A stretch of 64,000 nucleotides of DNA from Epiperipatus broadwayi (Eukaryota > Onychophora > Udeonychophora > Euonychophora > Peripatidae), in NCBI GenBank assembly GCA_028023455.1, contig JAQFVV010013318.1, positions 48,501-112,500 of the forward strand, given 5' to 3'. How positions within the stretch are numbered: position 1 is the first letter of the stretch; every line of letters begins with the position of its first letter. The notes below the pieces were generated by a model, which saw nothing but the letters and a program-made list of their open reading frames with translations, did not search any database and was not told the DNA's origin. The translations under genes and the position numbers were made by a program. This document shows, in pieces, positions 31,829 to 45,970 of this stretch.

Positions 31829-34800
31829 AGTAATTTAAAAAGCATGTTAGTTATCCCATTAAAGATATAACAGTCTAATCTAAGCAAACAATTGAATTTA
31901 AGGAAATATAAAAATCAATTACATAAAATGAAATGTAAAAATAATTAATAAAACAGATTTAAGTCATGATCAAAATTTAAAATAATACGAAGTTAAAAGA
32001 ATGAGAAAGAAGGCTATAAAGTGTCATCTCCATTTATAGTCACTTAATATGGTCTTTACATTTTGATTGAATTGTTCTGGCTTTCATTTTGTGATTGAAT
32101 TATTCTGCTCTTCAGTCAGGGAATCAATTTTGTCTTCATTTTGTACTGTTATATTATTCAGAGTTACAGAGATTCAGAAACCTAAGAACAGAATATAGCC
32201 ACTCCTTACTGCTGTGATGAATGGCGTTGCAGAAACTGGAGATGTGGTAAAATGCATTGCTAAATCATATGTCATTTATTCAGCAACTTCTGGCCCCAAT
32301 GTCCTCAGCTAAAAACAACTGCACTTTTATGGACCCAATTCTTGGAACATATACCTATGCCCTGAAATTTTGGGTTGGTGCCATATACACTCTTTATACT
32401 TTGTTATTGAACTAAAGAAATAAAAACAAGTTCAATAACTATATATGGAACCAAAAAGCCAACCAGGTGGAAACTGACAATCATGAAACCCTAGGTAAAC
32501 ATATTTTGATATTTGTCTATAGACATTTTTTTCTAAATAATCTTTAAATAATAAAAGACTATTATAGCTATAGCCTGACACTAATCATTTATGGTTTTTT
32601 ATATTAAATATTATATTGTTTTATTATGATAGATATGTGTATGAATAAATACATATTAGTGCTTGCTTATATGTTATTTATTCTCTTCTCTCACTTTCTT
32701 CTTATAGCAACATATTTATTTAAAGTGATATGCATTGTGTAAATATGTTAGATCCCATATAAGAATATGTGATAGCCAGGATATATCAAGCATTGAATTG
32801 TTGGCCTGATATCCAAAGCATGCCAACTATATGTCATACGGTTGGCTGGCCCCTGAGTTTTTTTTTTTTTTCAAAACAAATAAAATGCTTTGGATGGCAG
32901 AGATTTTGCTCCAGCAGTTGAAGTTAGGCTATACTCTGGAAATGTAGTCCTGCAAAGTTTTGTATAACACAATCTGACTATCAGTGTTATTGATGTTTAT
33001 GAAATCCATAGTATTATTCCCTCTGCTTGGAAGTCCAATATGCTCTGATAGTATTAATGTAAATGTTAAAACTTATTAAACATATTTTATACATCGTTAA
33101 TATGGTAAACATGAAGAGCTGGTCTGTTCCTGTAGTGTTAAATACAAAAGATAAATTGTTATATGTTTAAAAGTATATGAACCCAGCAACAAAAGCTACA
33201 TTTTGAGAGGGAAACAGTTTAAATGCGATCCAACATGTGTATCATATTGCCATAAATTGAGGCAGCATAATCAAAGTTAAAAAAAGTAAAATCGTAATTT
33301 TTTTTTTTTTAAAAAAAAAACAAACTAAAATTTAAATGAAATACCAAATTGCATATATAATATTAGTTAAACATGGTGGTCACTGTGAGAAGAGAATGGA
33401 GCAAGGCAAGCAAATTATAATATTACAAACATTAAGAATTAAAATAATCGAACATATAAATAAAAACAATAAGATATGAAATGTAAATAAAAATAAGAAT
33501 TAAAAATATAGTTAGAAATGATAAGTAATTTAATACTGGTGTTTTGGAATTTGTTGAACACTGTGTTTGATTTAAAATATTTAGTCAAACACTTTATTTG
33601 ATATAAAAATAAAACAAAAAAATAATGAAAATACAAATAAACACCTAACAAATGTTAGGAGGGTTTGCAATGCATATTAACTGGACTAATTTTTAGGTAG
33701 TCATAAAAAACATTTTTCTACATGGATTTGGGAATAAAAATTTAAACAAATAAATAAAATAAAATATTTTTGGTGTATTAAGATTTAATATAAAGGAAAT
33801 AGAGTTGGATAATTGCATTAAAATAATAATGTTTTTTTTTTTTTTTTTTTAGAGTTGATATATGATAAAGAAAGTAATATGAAAAATTTTATTCTTTAAA
33901 ATAAAATAATATTTTAAAGTAAATATAGGAGGATAAAATAAAATATTTTTTAGATAATTAATGTATATAAATAAAAAAAGTTTTAAAAGTAAATAATTTG
34001 AATAAAGACCTAATAAATAGAATCAATTACATAATAAAAAAGAAATAAATAAAATGTTACAAAATAATCTATCAAGAAAAAGTACATTGTGTGTAGGTAA
34101 ATATAATCATGGAGAAGAGGGATGTGCAGATATAAATTAAAAAAAGATAAAGGTAGACTATCACTATGTGAACCCAAAACCTGTAAAGGGTATAAATACT
34201 GCAGGATTCACCTGATAGGATGAGGATCCAATAGAGAGTTCTGGGCTCATCCAACACACTGGGATCGAGATCCAGTCTTTTATCTAAAAATATGCACCTT
34301 TGTAAAATACCAGCAATAATTAGGAGATCAGTTCATTAGAAGAAAATTTTCAACATGTTGTAATATATTTATTTTAGAGTAAGACAAATGGTGAGTGTAT
34401 GAATACTGCCATTCACAGTGCCAGTATATATTTTAAGATGCAGAGACATTGGATAAAGATTTGGTCTCATTCAACCCACTAGTACAGAAATTTCAGCAGA
34501 AAAATATTGTTTGCTTAAATATTATTTGCTCTCTTCTCTCACTCTCTTGTCACTGTGTCAACATTGATTTAAAAAAGATATGTGTTAAGTAAATGTGTTC
34601 TATCCTGGTTTAGAATATCTGCTAGCCTGGGATATGTCAAGCATTGGATTGTGGGCCTGCCATCTAATGCATGCTGACTCAAGACAAGCTAATTATAATA
34701 TTATTAATATTGAAAATTAAAATAATTAAAAATATAAAAAAATCAATAAGAAAGGAATTGTAAATAAAAACTAAAATAGAAAATACTATCAAAAATGATA

Positions 34801-37689
34801 AATAATTTATTATATGTATTTTGGAGTTTGTTGAACAGTATCTTTCATTTAAAATATTTAGTTGAACACATTGTTTTATATAAAAAAATAGAAAGAAAAT
34901 AATGAAAATGAAAAAAAAAACCCACCTGACATAGCTTAGGGGGAGTTAGAATTCCTATTAATTGTACAGATTTTAGATGGAGGAATAAAATCTTTTGGTA
35001 CATGTATTATTGGAATAAAAATAAAATTAAACAAATAAAATGAAATATTTTTTTAGTCTTATTAATGTAAAGGAAATAGATTTGGATAATTGCATTAAAA
35101 TAAGAATGTTTTTATGAGTTGATATATTATAAAGGAAGTAAAATTATTATTTTTATTCTTTAATTTAAAATTGTCTTTTAGAGTAAATCTACAAGAATAA
35201 AATAAAATATATTTTTTACAGAATTAATGTATGTAAACAAAAAAGTTTTAAAAGTAAATAAGTTGAATAAAGCCTAATAAACAGTCAAAGTTATAAGGAA
35301 ACAGTCTTCCATTGGTGGTCAAGAGGTCAGCGCGTTCCGGCCGATGCTATGACACTTAAAAAAAAGTTATAAGGAAAAAGTAAATAAAATATTACAAAAT
35401 AATCTCTCAAGTAAGTGTAGCTTGTTTGTAGGTAAATACTCATGTAGAAAAAGATGTGCAGATATAGATTGATAAAAGTTAAATATAGGCTGTTGCTAAG
35501 ATAATTTAAGATAATTAATGGACATAAAGTCTGGATGATTCATCCGATAGGGTGAACATCCAGTAGAATGTAATGGGGACATACAGCACCCTAGGATTAA
35601 GTGCCAGTCCCTCATCTGAAAATGTGCAGACTGAAAAAATACCAGCATAAGAAGCAAATAATTTCATTGGAAGAAAATTTCAAGCATGTTATAATAAGTC
35701 TCATTTTAGAGTAAGCTGAATTGTCAGTGGATAAATACTGACATTGATAATGACACTATATATTTTATGATGAAGACAAATTGGAAAAGTCACATGATCA
35801 TTCAATCAAAGGGTAGATAAATTTCAGCACTTAATTAAGCTATGTTAGTTTATATGTTTATTGTGTAAGTTGAATATAAATCAGATATGTTCTGCCATTT
35901 GCAGCAATTCACACTCTTTATACACATCAAAAAGATACATATTGCCACTTGTGGTCACCACATACATTATAATTGTTGCAAGTCATTATAGATTTCAACC
36001 TGTGAATTAGAAAAATGTAAAAAGACACCTTCTGTGGTTGTTGTTAATAAAAATGCAATTGGAAATTTATTTGACAAAACATAAATAAAAAAAAACAAAA
36101 AGTGACAAATAAAACAGAGTTGTTAAAAATAGAATGATATATCTAAAAGGGTCACACTGACATATTTTTCATCTCAATCTGGGGGTGGGGACTAATGTAA
36201 CACTAGAAAAAAATGTTGAAAAGTTCACACATATGTGCCTAACATGTTTCACTTTTTTTAAAAAAAAAATATGGTCGGATTTATTTGAATGAATAAATCA
36301 AAGAAATAATGATCTCAGAAGTAGATTTTTAAAATGAAATTTTGTAAAATAAAAAAAAAGTTGGCTTTTTTAAAAAAAAATAAATGGAGTAAGGGAGGAT
36401 TTAAAATCTCTCTCCTTTTTAAAGAAAACTCTCTTTGTTTCATAAAGTAAAAATAAGTAAAGGAAATAAAGGTGTATAAATAAAGTTTTATAGAAATTGG
36501 AAATAAATAAATTAATTTATTTATTTGAAATGCTAGTAAGACTATAAATTAAATTAATTAAAAAAAAACGTGCAACCAACCTCATAAAAGAGATAGTAGA
36601 TTAATCACTGCAAAACATTAGATTAAGCCACAAGTAAATATCAATTAGATAAATAAAATGTAAAAAAAAGTAATTAAAAAAAACAGAATTAAGTTACAAC
36701 CAAAATTAAAAAATAATGATAATGAATTAAAACAATGATAGAAAATGTTATATAAAATCATCACTCCCTATTGTTATTTTGTCCAGTTAAAATTTGTGAT
36801 TAAATTATTCTGCTCTTCAGACTGGTTATCAGTCTGGTCTTAATTTTGCATTGTTATATTATCCAATGCTCCAGAGATCAAGAAATTTAAGAACAGAATA
36901 TTGTCAATTACTGCAGTAAAGAATATTGCTGCAGGATCTGCACATCTAGCAAAATGCATTGCTAGATCATTTTAGAAGTGTTCAACAACTATTGTCCCAA
37001 TGTCCTCTGCTAAAACAACAACTGTACTTATCTGAAGTCAATGCCCAAAACAAATGCCTAAGCCTTAAATGAGACACTGTCACTTACTGTTTCTTTTCTC
37101 TCTCTCTCTCTCATTGTTGAACCAATAAAATGAAGACAAGCCCTGCAACCATTGATGAAATCAAAAAGCCAACTGTTTGGAAACTGAATACTATTAAAAC
37201 CTAGGTAAATATAATTTGATAATTGTCTATAGAAACTTTATATTTGTTTTAAATGAAATATAATTAATCAAAGATTATTATAACTGTAGCCTGAACCTAG
37301 TCATTCATATTTCATTATGTAAATTATTATATTGTTTTATTATGTTATATATGTGTGAATCAATATGAATGTTTCCTTTATTATTATTTGGTCTATTCCC
37401 TCTTGTTACTGCATCATAATTTATTTAAAAGAGATAAAAGTTATATCTGTTTAATGAATGTGATGGATACTATTAAGAATATGATATAGACTGGGATATG
37501 TCAAGCACTGAATTGTGTAACTATTGTCTGAAGCAAGCTGACTATATAACACATTGTTGGATGGCACCAGAGTTTGATTCTAAATACAAATAAAATGCAT
37601 TGGATGACAATGGTTTTGTTCCAGCAGTCACAGTTTTGTTGTGGTCTAGAAATGTAGTCATGTAATGTTTTGTATAGCCCTATTTTGTC
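31829..37689 (+). repeat. Old tandem-duplication mosaic
   Basis: Diverged repeated blocks. 32.0-33.0 kb resembles 36.75-37.68 kb (shared TTCTGCTCTTCAG, CCCAATGTCCTC, AAATGCATTGCTA). 33.38-34.38 kb resembles 34.68-35.70 kb (shared GATGTGCAGATATA, AATACCAGCA, ATTAGAAGAAAAT-like). A short block with TTTGCTCTCTTCTCTCAC and GATATGTCAAGCATTG occurs three times (about 32.68, 34.52 and 37.38 kb). No coding frame is shared. I see no known transposon; a degraded tandem or composite repeat is the safest reading. Confidence 0.7.
35302..35362 (+). mobile_element. Short tRNA-like insertion with poly(A) and 15-bp target duplication
   Basis: The 15-bp sequence AAAGTTATAAGGAAA occurs at 35287-35301 and again at 35363-35377. 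Between them is about 61 bp that is strikingly GC-richer (GGTGGTCAAGAGGTCAGCGC, TTCCGGCCGATG) and ends in an A run. The block TGGTCAAGAGGTCAGCGCG resembles the D-arm/A-box of tRNA-derived sequences. Direct repeats plus an A tail indicate retroposition. The source RNA is not identified. Confidence 0.72.
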
Positions 37690-39081
37690 CCTGCACACTT
37701 TTTTATTTCATTTATCCATCTCATCTTTTACAATCTCTTAGAATCCAGTTTAAAACTTCAATTTACATATATTATCATCTCATCTAGCATTATGTCCAGC
37801 TCATCTTGACCTAGAATTTTAATTTTTTTCAATGAGATCAGTTACACATGTTTGTCTTCTAACCCATATATTTCATTTTTGATCTCTTCTTGTTACTCCC
37901 AATATGCATCTCTCCATAATTCTTTGAGTGGTCTGAAGTCTCTGTTTTGCTTTTCTATTAAATGTCCTAGTCACAGATCCATAAGTAAGAACTCATGAAA
38001 CATATTTATTAAAAACCTTCCTTTTCAACACATAGGCATATTTCATTTAGTATCAAATTATTTCCATCAAAAGCATTTTAACCAAGTTGAATTCTAGGAT
38101 TAATTTCATCCATTATTCTTCCATCTGTATTAATAATCTTACCATGGTTTTTGTAGCTATTAACGTCTTCAAAACTCATCATAATCAATCTTTATTTTCA
38201 TATTATGAGAAAATCCATTGAATATTACTTTAAACTTTTTAACATTTATTTTTTCTCCTACTTTCATCTGATATCTCCTGCAGCTCTAAAGCATTAATTT
38301 CAAAAAGAACTACATCATATTCAAAATCAAAATGACTTAAATAATCTCCATTTACTTTCCCTTTTTTATCTTCCCATTTTAGTCCACAAAATACTTCTTC
38401 CAGCACTTCTGTTAAACGTTTTGAAGATATGGAGTCACCCTCTTTACACCATTCTCAATGTTGACTTCCCTAGCATCATTATGTAATCTAATTGTTTCTG
38501 TTCTATTTTTATAAATATTCTTCAAAATGACAATTTCCTGGATATATGTCTTCATGATCCACTGTCTTAATCACTGAAGAAATGTTTATAGAATCAAATG
38601 TCTATTTGTAATCTACAAATCCAAAGCATAATGACAACTCATATTCATTTTTTTCTATGAGTTCTCTCAATATATGAATATGACCTACTCTACTAAAACC
38701 ACTTATAAATCCATGTTTTTTCATGGTTGGTAGAAATCCAATATTCTATGAAGACTAGTTATAATTATCTTGGGAAACAAATTGTATAAAACTGATAAAA
38801 GCTTGATAAGTCTGTAATTAGTAATAACTTTTTTATCATTTTTGTAAATATTAATATTAAAACTTCATTCTTCCAATTATCTGGTACAGTTTTATCATTT
38901 AGAACTTTTGTATATAACTTTGCTAAAAGTTTCTTCACCTTCTTATTTTAATATATCAAATATAATTTCACCAGTAACTGGACCTTTTCCTTTTTTTATA
39001 AATTTAATTTTATGTCTCAATTCTTCATTTAATATTCTGGGCAATTTGAAAGATATAAAATATATAGGATGTACTTGTTGT
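37690..39081 (-). mobile_element. RTE-type retrotransposon R5, 5'-truncated, minus strand
   Basis: Highly decayed copy covering the RT and C-terminal parts; no open frame remains over 65 codons, though minus-strand blocks matching the R1 RT are readable. Its 3' boundary is the same GTGTGCAG point as R4. It is inserted in the duplicated block ending near 37.68 kb. Confidence 0.8.
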
Positions 39082-39177
39082 ATATAAATAAATGCAATAA
39101 TGTTTTTGCCTAAATGGGTTTATTTGTAAAATCTGGTTAGATCAATGGTTGGTTGGTATGTCTTAATTATATTCCAT

Positions 39178-39367
<190 letters not shown>

Positions 39368-40249
39368 ATCAGGGTTTTTAAATATTCAATAATTCAGTTT
39401 TAAAGTATACTATTTTTGCTATGATAATTTAAAGTAAAAAATAAGTTAGGTTATTTTAACAAATTACTAGCGATAATATCAGTGAGACTTTTATTTCTTT
39501 AATATCTTATCAGCACTTTTTTTTTTTATATGAAAGTACAGAATTTTCTACAGATGAGTTGAACACAATATTGGCTAGCTAAAAAAAAAAAAATACCTTT
39601 TTTATGTTACCGGCAAAAACGAATCAAGTTTTCTTAAAATTTAAAATAAGTATCTAACAATAGCAAAGTTAAAGTAATGAAGTAGATAAAATACAATTAT
39701 TTGTTACAAATAATACCTAACTTTGAACATTAATAAAGTAAAGAAAAAAACTATTTTCAACAGATAAATTTATAAAAGTTAAGCTTAAATTTTTATAGTC
39801 AGTAATTGGGAGAACACCAACATATTTTTAAATAAATAAAAATGCAATTAGAAAATATTAAATATGTAAAATAAAATCACTAAGTTACTCAATTAAATTA
39901 ATAAAAATAGTAACAACTGATCGTTTAGAATTATGACTGAAAAAAATAAATAGATAGGGGAATGCATTTATATTTATTTTATATGCAACTTAAGTGGTTA
40001 CAGTTTTACATCCTACCTTGGAAATGTCTTAATTTACTTTAATATATAAAAGAAATATAAGTTTTAATATACTGTCTTTAACTTTAAATACACTATCTTT
40101 TTCAAATTTGCAATTCTACTAATAGCTTAGCATAAGTCTTCTCTTTCACCTATCAATCTCAAAATTATATCCAATATATTAAACGTTTAAAAAATGGCCA
40201 TACTTTTTTTAATTAATTAGCAGAAGCTATTGATCTTAATCCACATGTA
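39368..40249. other. Intron 3, no gene seen
   Basis: AT-rich sequence with A and T runs only. Confidence 0.6.
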
Positions 40250-41509
40250 CTATTCTTCTATGAATATATAGGACTTCCTATAGTTACTACTTTCATTTTG
40301 CATTATTTCATTACCTAGCAACATCATTCCATTAACAATAGATGATCCAAATGAGATAAGCCTTACAAATATCTTCAACCTGCATCTAATTTTAGAATCA
40401 AAGAATAACATTTTATTGATATCAAATTCGTTAAATAGTAAATATTTTTCGAATACAAATCTCATTTTATTCTTAATCTTACTACTTATTACAAATTTAT
40501 TTTCAACATTAAATAAATGAAATAGAATAAACATCTTAAGTATAGATTTGTGTTTATAATTAATCTTTGCATTTCCTGATAATGCCTGTTGATTAGAAAC
40601 TGAACAAATTTGCAAGTTTTCATTTTGCAAATTATTTTAGAATATGGAGGTATTTCATTAAATACACATTGACTATCGTGTGATTTTTCCAGGGAAGTGA
40701 TAAAATATTTTATTATCTACAAGATTAACCTCAATTACTTCAGACTGACAATTATTCTCATCCATGATTTCACTATGAATATTAGCGTTTTTATTTTCAA
40801 CATTTTTTCTATAACGTGTTTCAAAATTACTGCGGATCTCATCTGACGTTATTAGATTATCATCTGGCATTTCCTTTAACTCTAACATTTGATCTTTTGG
40901 AGAATGTTGTAAATAGACTAATTGGTCCTCTTGCAGGGGTTTCCTCTTTCCACTGAACTTTTCATCTGATCATTTTCTCACTTGCATTGCTTCTATTTCT
41001 TTTAATAAACACTTTTGAGATTATTTAATTTATTTTTGAGATTTTACTATTTCCCTTTGAGATATATTATTTTTGTAAGTTCCCTAGGCTCATCATCCAA
41101 CTTCCTTCCAAGGGCCATTCGAGATTCAGCTAAATCATTTCCAGGAACATCTAATTTATTATCAAAACATTCCTACCTTTCAATAAATTATTGTTACTAA
41201 GCATCAAGTCTTTTCTCAAAAGATTCTAACATTGGCATAACGCAAATGTCTAACAATATATATAATTTATAATCTATCCAAGCAAACGAACCTCCAAATT
41301 ACTACTTTATACGATACCCATCACCAAATAAGATGTTTCATTTTGATCCCTGCAATGTTTTGATGTGCTGCTGCAAAGCTATTTCCGTTATAAAGCCAAC
41401 ATATTTTTTTTAAATATTTCAAAAAAAAATGATCATCATGCTGTATTGGTTTATTAAGCACAAACTCATTAATATAAAAATTATTCAATCTCCTAGGGAT
41501 GATATACAA
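40250..41509 (-). pseudogene. Possible degraded coding remnant, family unknown
   Basis: Three minus-strand frames lie in order: 41321-41509 (62 codons), 40673-40888 (71 codons, acidic: MLELKEMPDDN, SEIMDENN) and 40250-40630 (126 codons). Between the first two, frame pieces such as AESRMALGRKLDDEPREL can be read on the minus strand with no single open frame. Composition is slightly less AT-rich than the flanks. I recognise no domain. It may be the remains of a transposon gene, or chance. Confidence 0.3.
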
Positions 41510-41810
41510 GATTCTTTGAAGACATTCTTGAAATATTATTTTAAATAAGAAACAAGATGAATGGTCATGACAGTCATCAAATTAGTTTGCGATTGGAGAA
41601 AATCATTTTATTCGAAAAAAAAGAGAGAATACTGCTTTTTTTTTTTTTCATTTATAGTGTAATGATTAAAATTATAGTACCTTTAATATTTGTTAATCTC
41701 ATTTTATTTTATTCTTTAATCAGGCATCTAAAACGCATAACAATGTATTTAATGATGGTGTATTTAAATGATTGTATTCCGTTTTGTGACTGCATAAATA
41801 AGTTTGCTAT

Positions 41811-44800
41811 TAACTGAAAGAATACCTTTTGATTCCTCTTGGAGGTCTTAAAGGAACCGAGCAGGACAAATTTCTAATGTCCACTCCATACGCTCTTGTC
41901 ATTGCAGCTGTTATTACTATGTGATTATTTATATAGTATACAAAAATGGATGGGCTGCTCACCAACACGCATTAGCCAGCATGGTGAGTTTATTGGATTT
42001 TACCTCAAAGTTTAAGAATATTTTTTTTCCAATATATACAAACATGAAAGACAAAAATAAATCATGGCCCTTATTTGCATGAGGCTGTAAAGTCACTAAC
42101 CAAGGCAGCAATTGGTAGCTGAAGGTGGAGGGTGCAAATAATCCCCTGATTGCAGACTCAGGCTGTCATTTGATGATGACATTTTATTTAAGTACTTACA
42201 ACTGCAGATCACTTTCAAGTGAAGGAAGATTGCAAGAGTTAGAAGCATAATTGTCTTATATTAAATGGGACATTATTGGACTTTGTGAAGTTAGAAGAAA
42301 AGGTGAATAAACAATTGATTTAAAAAGTGGACATATACTCTACTATAAAAGCACAAATATTGAAAATACAAGTGGAGTAGGATTCATTATAAATAAAAAA
42401 AAGGAAAGATAACATTGTGGAGATTGATGGTGTATCGGATAGACAGGTAAGATTAGTTTTACAACTTAATTGCATATTCCAAGTTCAGACAATTCAGATT
42501 TATGCCCCAAAGAGTTCTCATATTGGTAAAGTTATAGAATATTTTTATATGGATGTACAAAAGGCTTTTGATCAGAGTAAACAACATTTTAAAATTGTAA
42601 TGGGAGTTTTTAATGCTAAAATTTGTAAAGAAATGAAAGTTCAAAAAGCTGTAGGTAATTTTGGTTATGGTAATAGAAATGAGAGAGGAGATAGGCTTGT
42701 GGAGTTTGCAGAAAAAGAAAAAAAAATCTTTATATTATGAATTCATTTTTGAGAAAAATGTTAAAAGGAAATGGACAGGGAAGCATCCAAGTGAAGGTCG
42801 AGTAGAATTGTATTATATTTTGACTAACAGAAAATACATATTTCAAGATTGTAATGTTCTTAATAAATTTACCACGGGAAATGATCAACGATTAGATACA
42901 TGTTAATGCTAAACTAGAGAGACAAAAAATATTAAAAAAACAATATTTACAATTGATATTCCTAATCTTCAGAAACATTCTAATGAATTTAAATTAGAAC
43001 TTACAAATCGGTTTCAAGTATTGGTAGATTTTGAACATGATTCAGATTTGTATGAGATTAACAGGAAAATAACCGATACACTTTTAAAAACTTCAACAAA
43101 GATAAATAGTACAAAAAAGCAGCAATTGACCAATAAAAAATCTAATGAGACTAGAGTATGTATGATGAAAAGAAGGAATATGAGGATATACAACAATGAT
43201 GCATTAAAAAAGATTGAATATCTCGAATTTTGTAAAATGGTGCGGAAAAGAGTTGAAAATGATATAAGAAATCATAATTGTGAACTAGCAAGGAAAGCTG
43301 TAAAAGAGAATATAATTCTAAAGAGTATTAAAACAACATTCGGTATTGGTAAGAAATTTATATCTGCAATAAGAAATAAAGATGGCATTATTACTAAAAC
43401 GAGAGAATACATCATGAAATGTGTAGAAAACTTCTATCAAGTATTATATAGTTGTAAAGAACAAGTGCCTTCTATACCTATTATATTTTCTGAATTGCCC
43501 AGAATTTTGAATGAGGAAGTGAGACATGCAATTAAATTTAGGAAGAAAGGGAAGTCTCCAGGTAATGATGGAATTATAAGTGATATATTTAAAGAAACAG
43601 ATGAAGAAATAGAAAAAAAATAGCAAAGTTATATATCAAATGTCCAAATGACAAAGATGTACCAGATGATTGGAAGAATGCAATATTAATATTAATAGTT
43701 AAAAAAGGTGGTAAAGAATATATTAGAAATTACAGACTTATCAGTGTTTTATCAGTTTTATACAAAATTTTTACTAAGATAATTACAACTCGTCTACAGA
43801 AAACAATGGTTTTCCACCAACCAAGAGAACAAGCTCGATTTAAAGGTGGTTTTAGCACAGTAGAAATTGTAGAAATGACAAATGAATTTGAGTTGTCATT
43901 ATGCTTAGGATTTGTAGACTATAAAAAGGCATTTGATTCTATAAACATTTCTTCACTGATTCAAGCATTGCATCATCAAGATGTAGATCCAGGATATTGA
44001 CATATTTTAAAGAACATTTATAAAATGCAACATAAACAATTAGATTACATAATGACAGTAGAAAAATCAACATTGATTAGGATGTAAAACAGGGTGATTC
44101 CATATCTCCAAAACTTTTTACAGCAGTGCTGCAAAAAATATTTTGTGGATTAAAATGGGAAGCTCAAGGAGTGAAAGTAAATGGAGATTATTTTAATCAT
44201 TTAGATTTTGCAGATGATGTAGTTGTTTTTGCAAATGATGCTTTAGAGCTACAGAAAATGTTGCAAGAATTATCAGATGAAAGTAGGACTAAAGATAAAT
44301 GTTAAAAAGACTAAAGTAATGTTTAATAGATTTTCTCAAAATATGAAAATGAAGATTGATTATGATGAGTTAGAAGAAGCTAACAGTTACATATACCTTG
44401 GTCAGATTATTTATACAGAGGTAAATATAATGGATAAAATTAATCATAGAATTAAACTTGTTTGGAGTTCTTTTGGTAGAAATAACTTGATACTAAAAGA
44501 AAATATGTCTATGTGTTTGAAAAGGAAGGTTTTTAAGCAATGTGTTTTGCCAGTTCTTACTTATGAATCTGAGACTTGGACACTTAACAGAAGAGTAATA
44601 CAGAGACTTATGACCAGTCAAAGAAGTATTGAGAGATGCATGTTGGGAGTAACAAGAAGGGATCAAAATGCTTTGTATGGGTAAGAGAACAAACAGGTGT
44701 TACAGGCCTTATTGAAAAAAATATAAGACTGAAGTGGAGTTGGGCTGGACATATTGTTAGAAGAGATGATAAGAGATGGACAATTGAAATTTTAAACTGG

Positions 44801-44970
44801 ATTCCAAGAGATTGTAAAAAAAAAACCAGAAATAAAACACATGTGAGATGAATGGATGAAATAAAAAAGTGTGCAGAAGTGATATGGAGAATAGAAGCTA
44901 AAGATAGGAAAATGAATTGAACTTGGAGAGACCTTCATCCTGCAGTGGATTGATAATGTTTGATGATGAT
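41811..44970 (+). mobile_element. RTE-type retrotransposon R2, near full length, dead
   Basis: About 3.16 kb. 5' UTR 41811-42170; endonuclease 42240-42910 with stops (QIYAPKSSH; GVFNAKI where the catalytic Asp of GDFNAK is Val; YGNRNERGDRLVEF); linker 43021-43623 (200 codons, open, ends in KSPGNDGI); RT in pieces, with QARFKGGFSTVE, FVDYKKAFDS, QGDSISPKLFTAVLQ and HLDFADDVVVFA; C-terminal part 44277-44851 (GRNNLILKE, SETWTLNRR, RLKWSWAGHIVRRDD). It ends in TTTGATGATGATGATG. It serves as the reference copy of this family in the window. Multiple frameshifts and stops show it is inactive. Confidence 0.9.
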
Positions 44971-45063
44971 GATGATTTATGTTTGTATTATTTTGAGAGA
45001 TGATTTATGAATATTTTATAAATATCTATAAGGATAGAGTTGCAACCTTAATATATGATTGGA

Positions 45064-45255
<192 letters not shown>

Positions 45256-45970
45256 TAACATAAACTACTTATGTATGTTTATGCAGACGTTTGCATTGGT
45301 CTATTGAATATACTTTTGCCAAATAAATTATAAATATGAGTAGATGTGATTTAAGATTCGTCATTTAATTGTTGTCCCAATGCCCTTCATTTTATTATTG
45401 GTATTTCAACTTATAATCATTTATTTATTTTGGTAACTATTTTGGTGATTTTTCATTTTACTTATATATTATTTGTTAGGGCTTTTCTTATGTTAGCGAT
45501 AGATATTAACTGAACACTTATATACACTTAGCATCAAGACAGTTTTGCTATGCCCACTTTAGGGTAGGCTTGTTTTCTTATCACTTCTCGCCCACAAATA
45601 TATAGATTTTCTAAGTTGTGGATTATAAAACGGATTTTTTATGATTATATTCCCCTACTCCTTATTATATGGTTTTAAATGACTTTATGATTAGAAAAAA
45701 ATATAGATTCTATATTAGTCTACTCCACCAGCTTTATTTATTTAAGACTGATACAAGGTTCTTGTTTACATTAGATCGTCTAAATTATAAATTATATGTT
45801 AAGAAATTGTACCCGCCATTTCAATGTAAAAATATCTTATTATATTAATAGCGATATTGTTACCACATTCAGATACACTAATCCAGTATGTTCAACTGAT
45901 TATTAAATTCAAACTTTTTATTTATTTATCTGTAAAATATTAATATATTACATATATGGGATATCATATG
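45256..45970. other. Intron 3, no gene seen
   Basis: About 700 bp of ordinary AT-rich sequence between the AAT/ATT array and R3. Confidence 0.6.
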
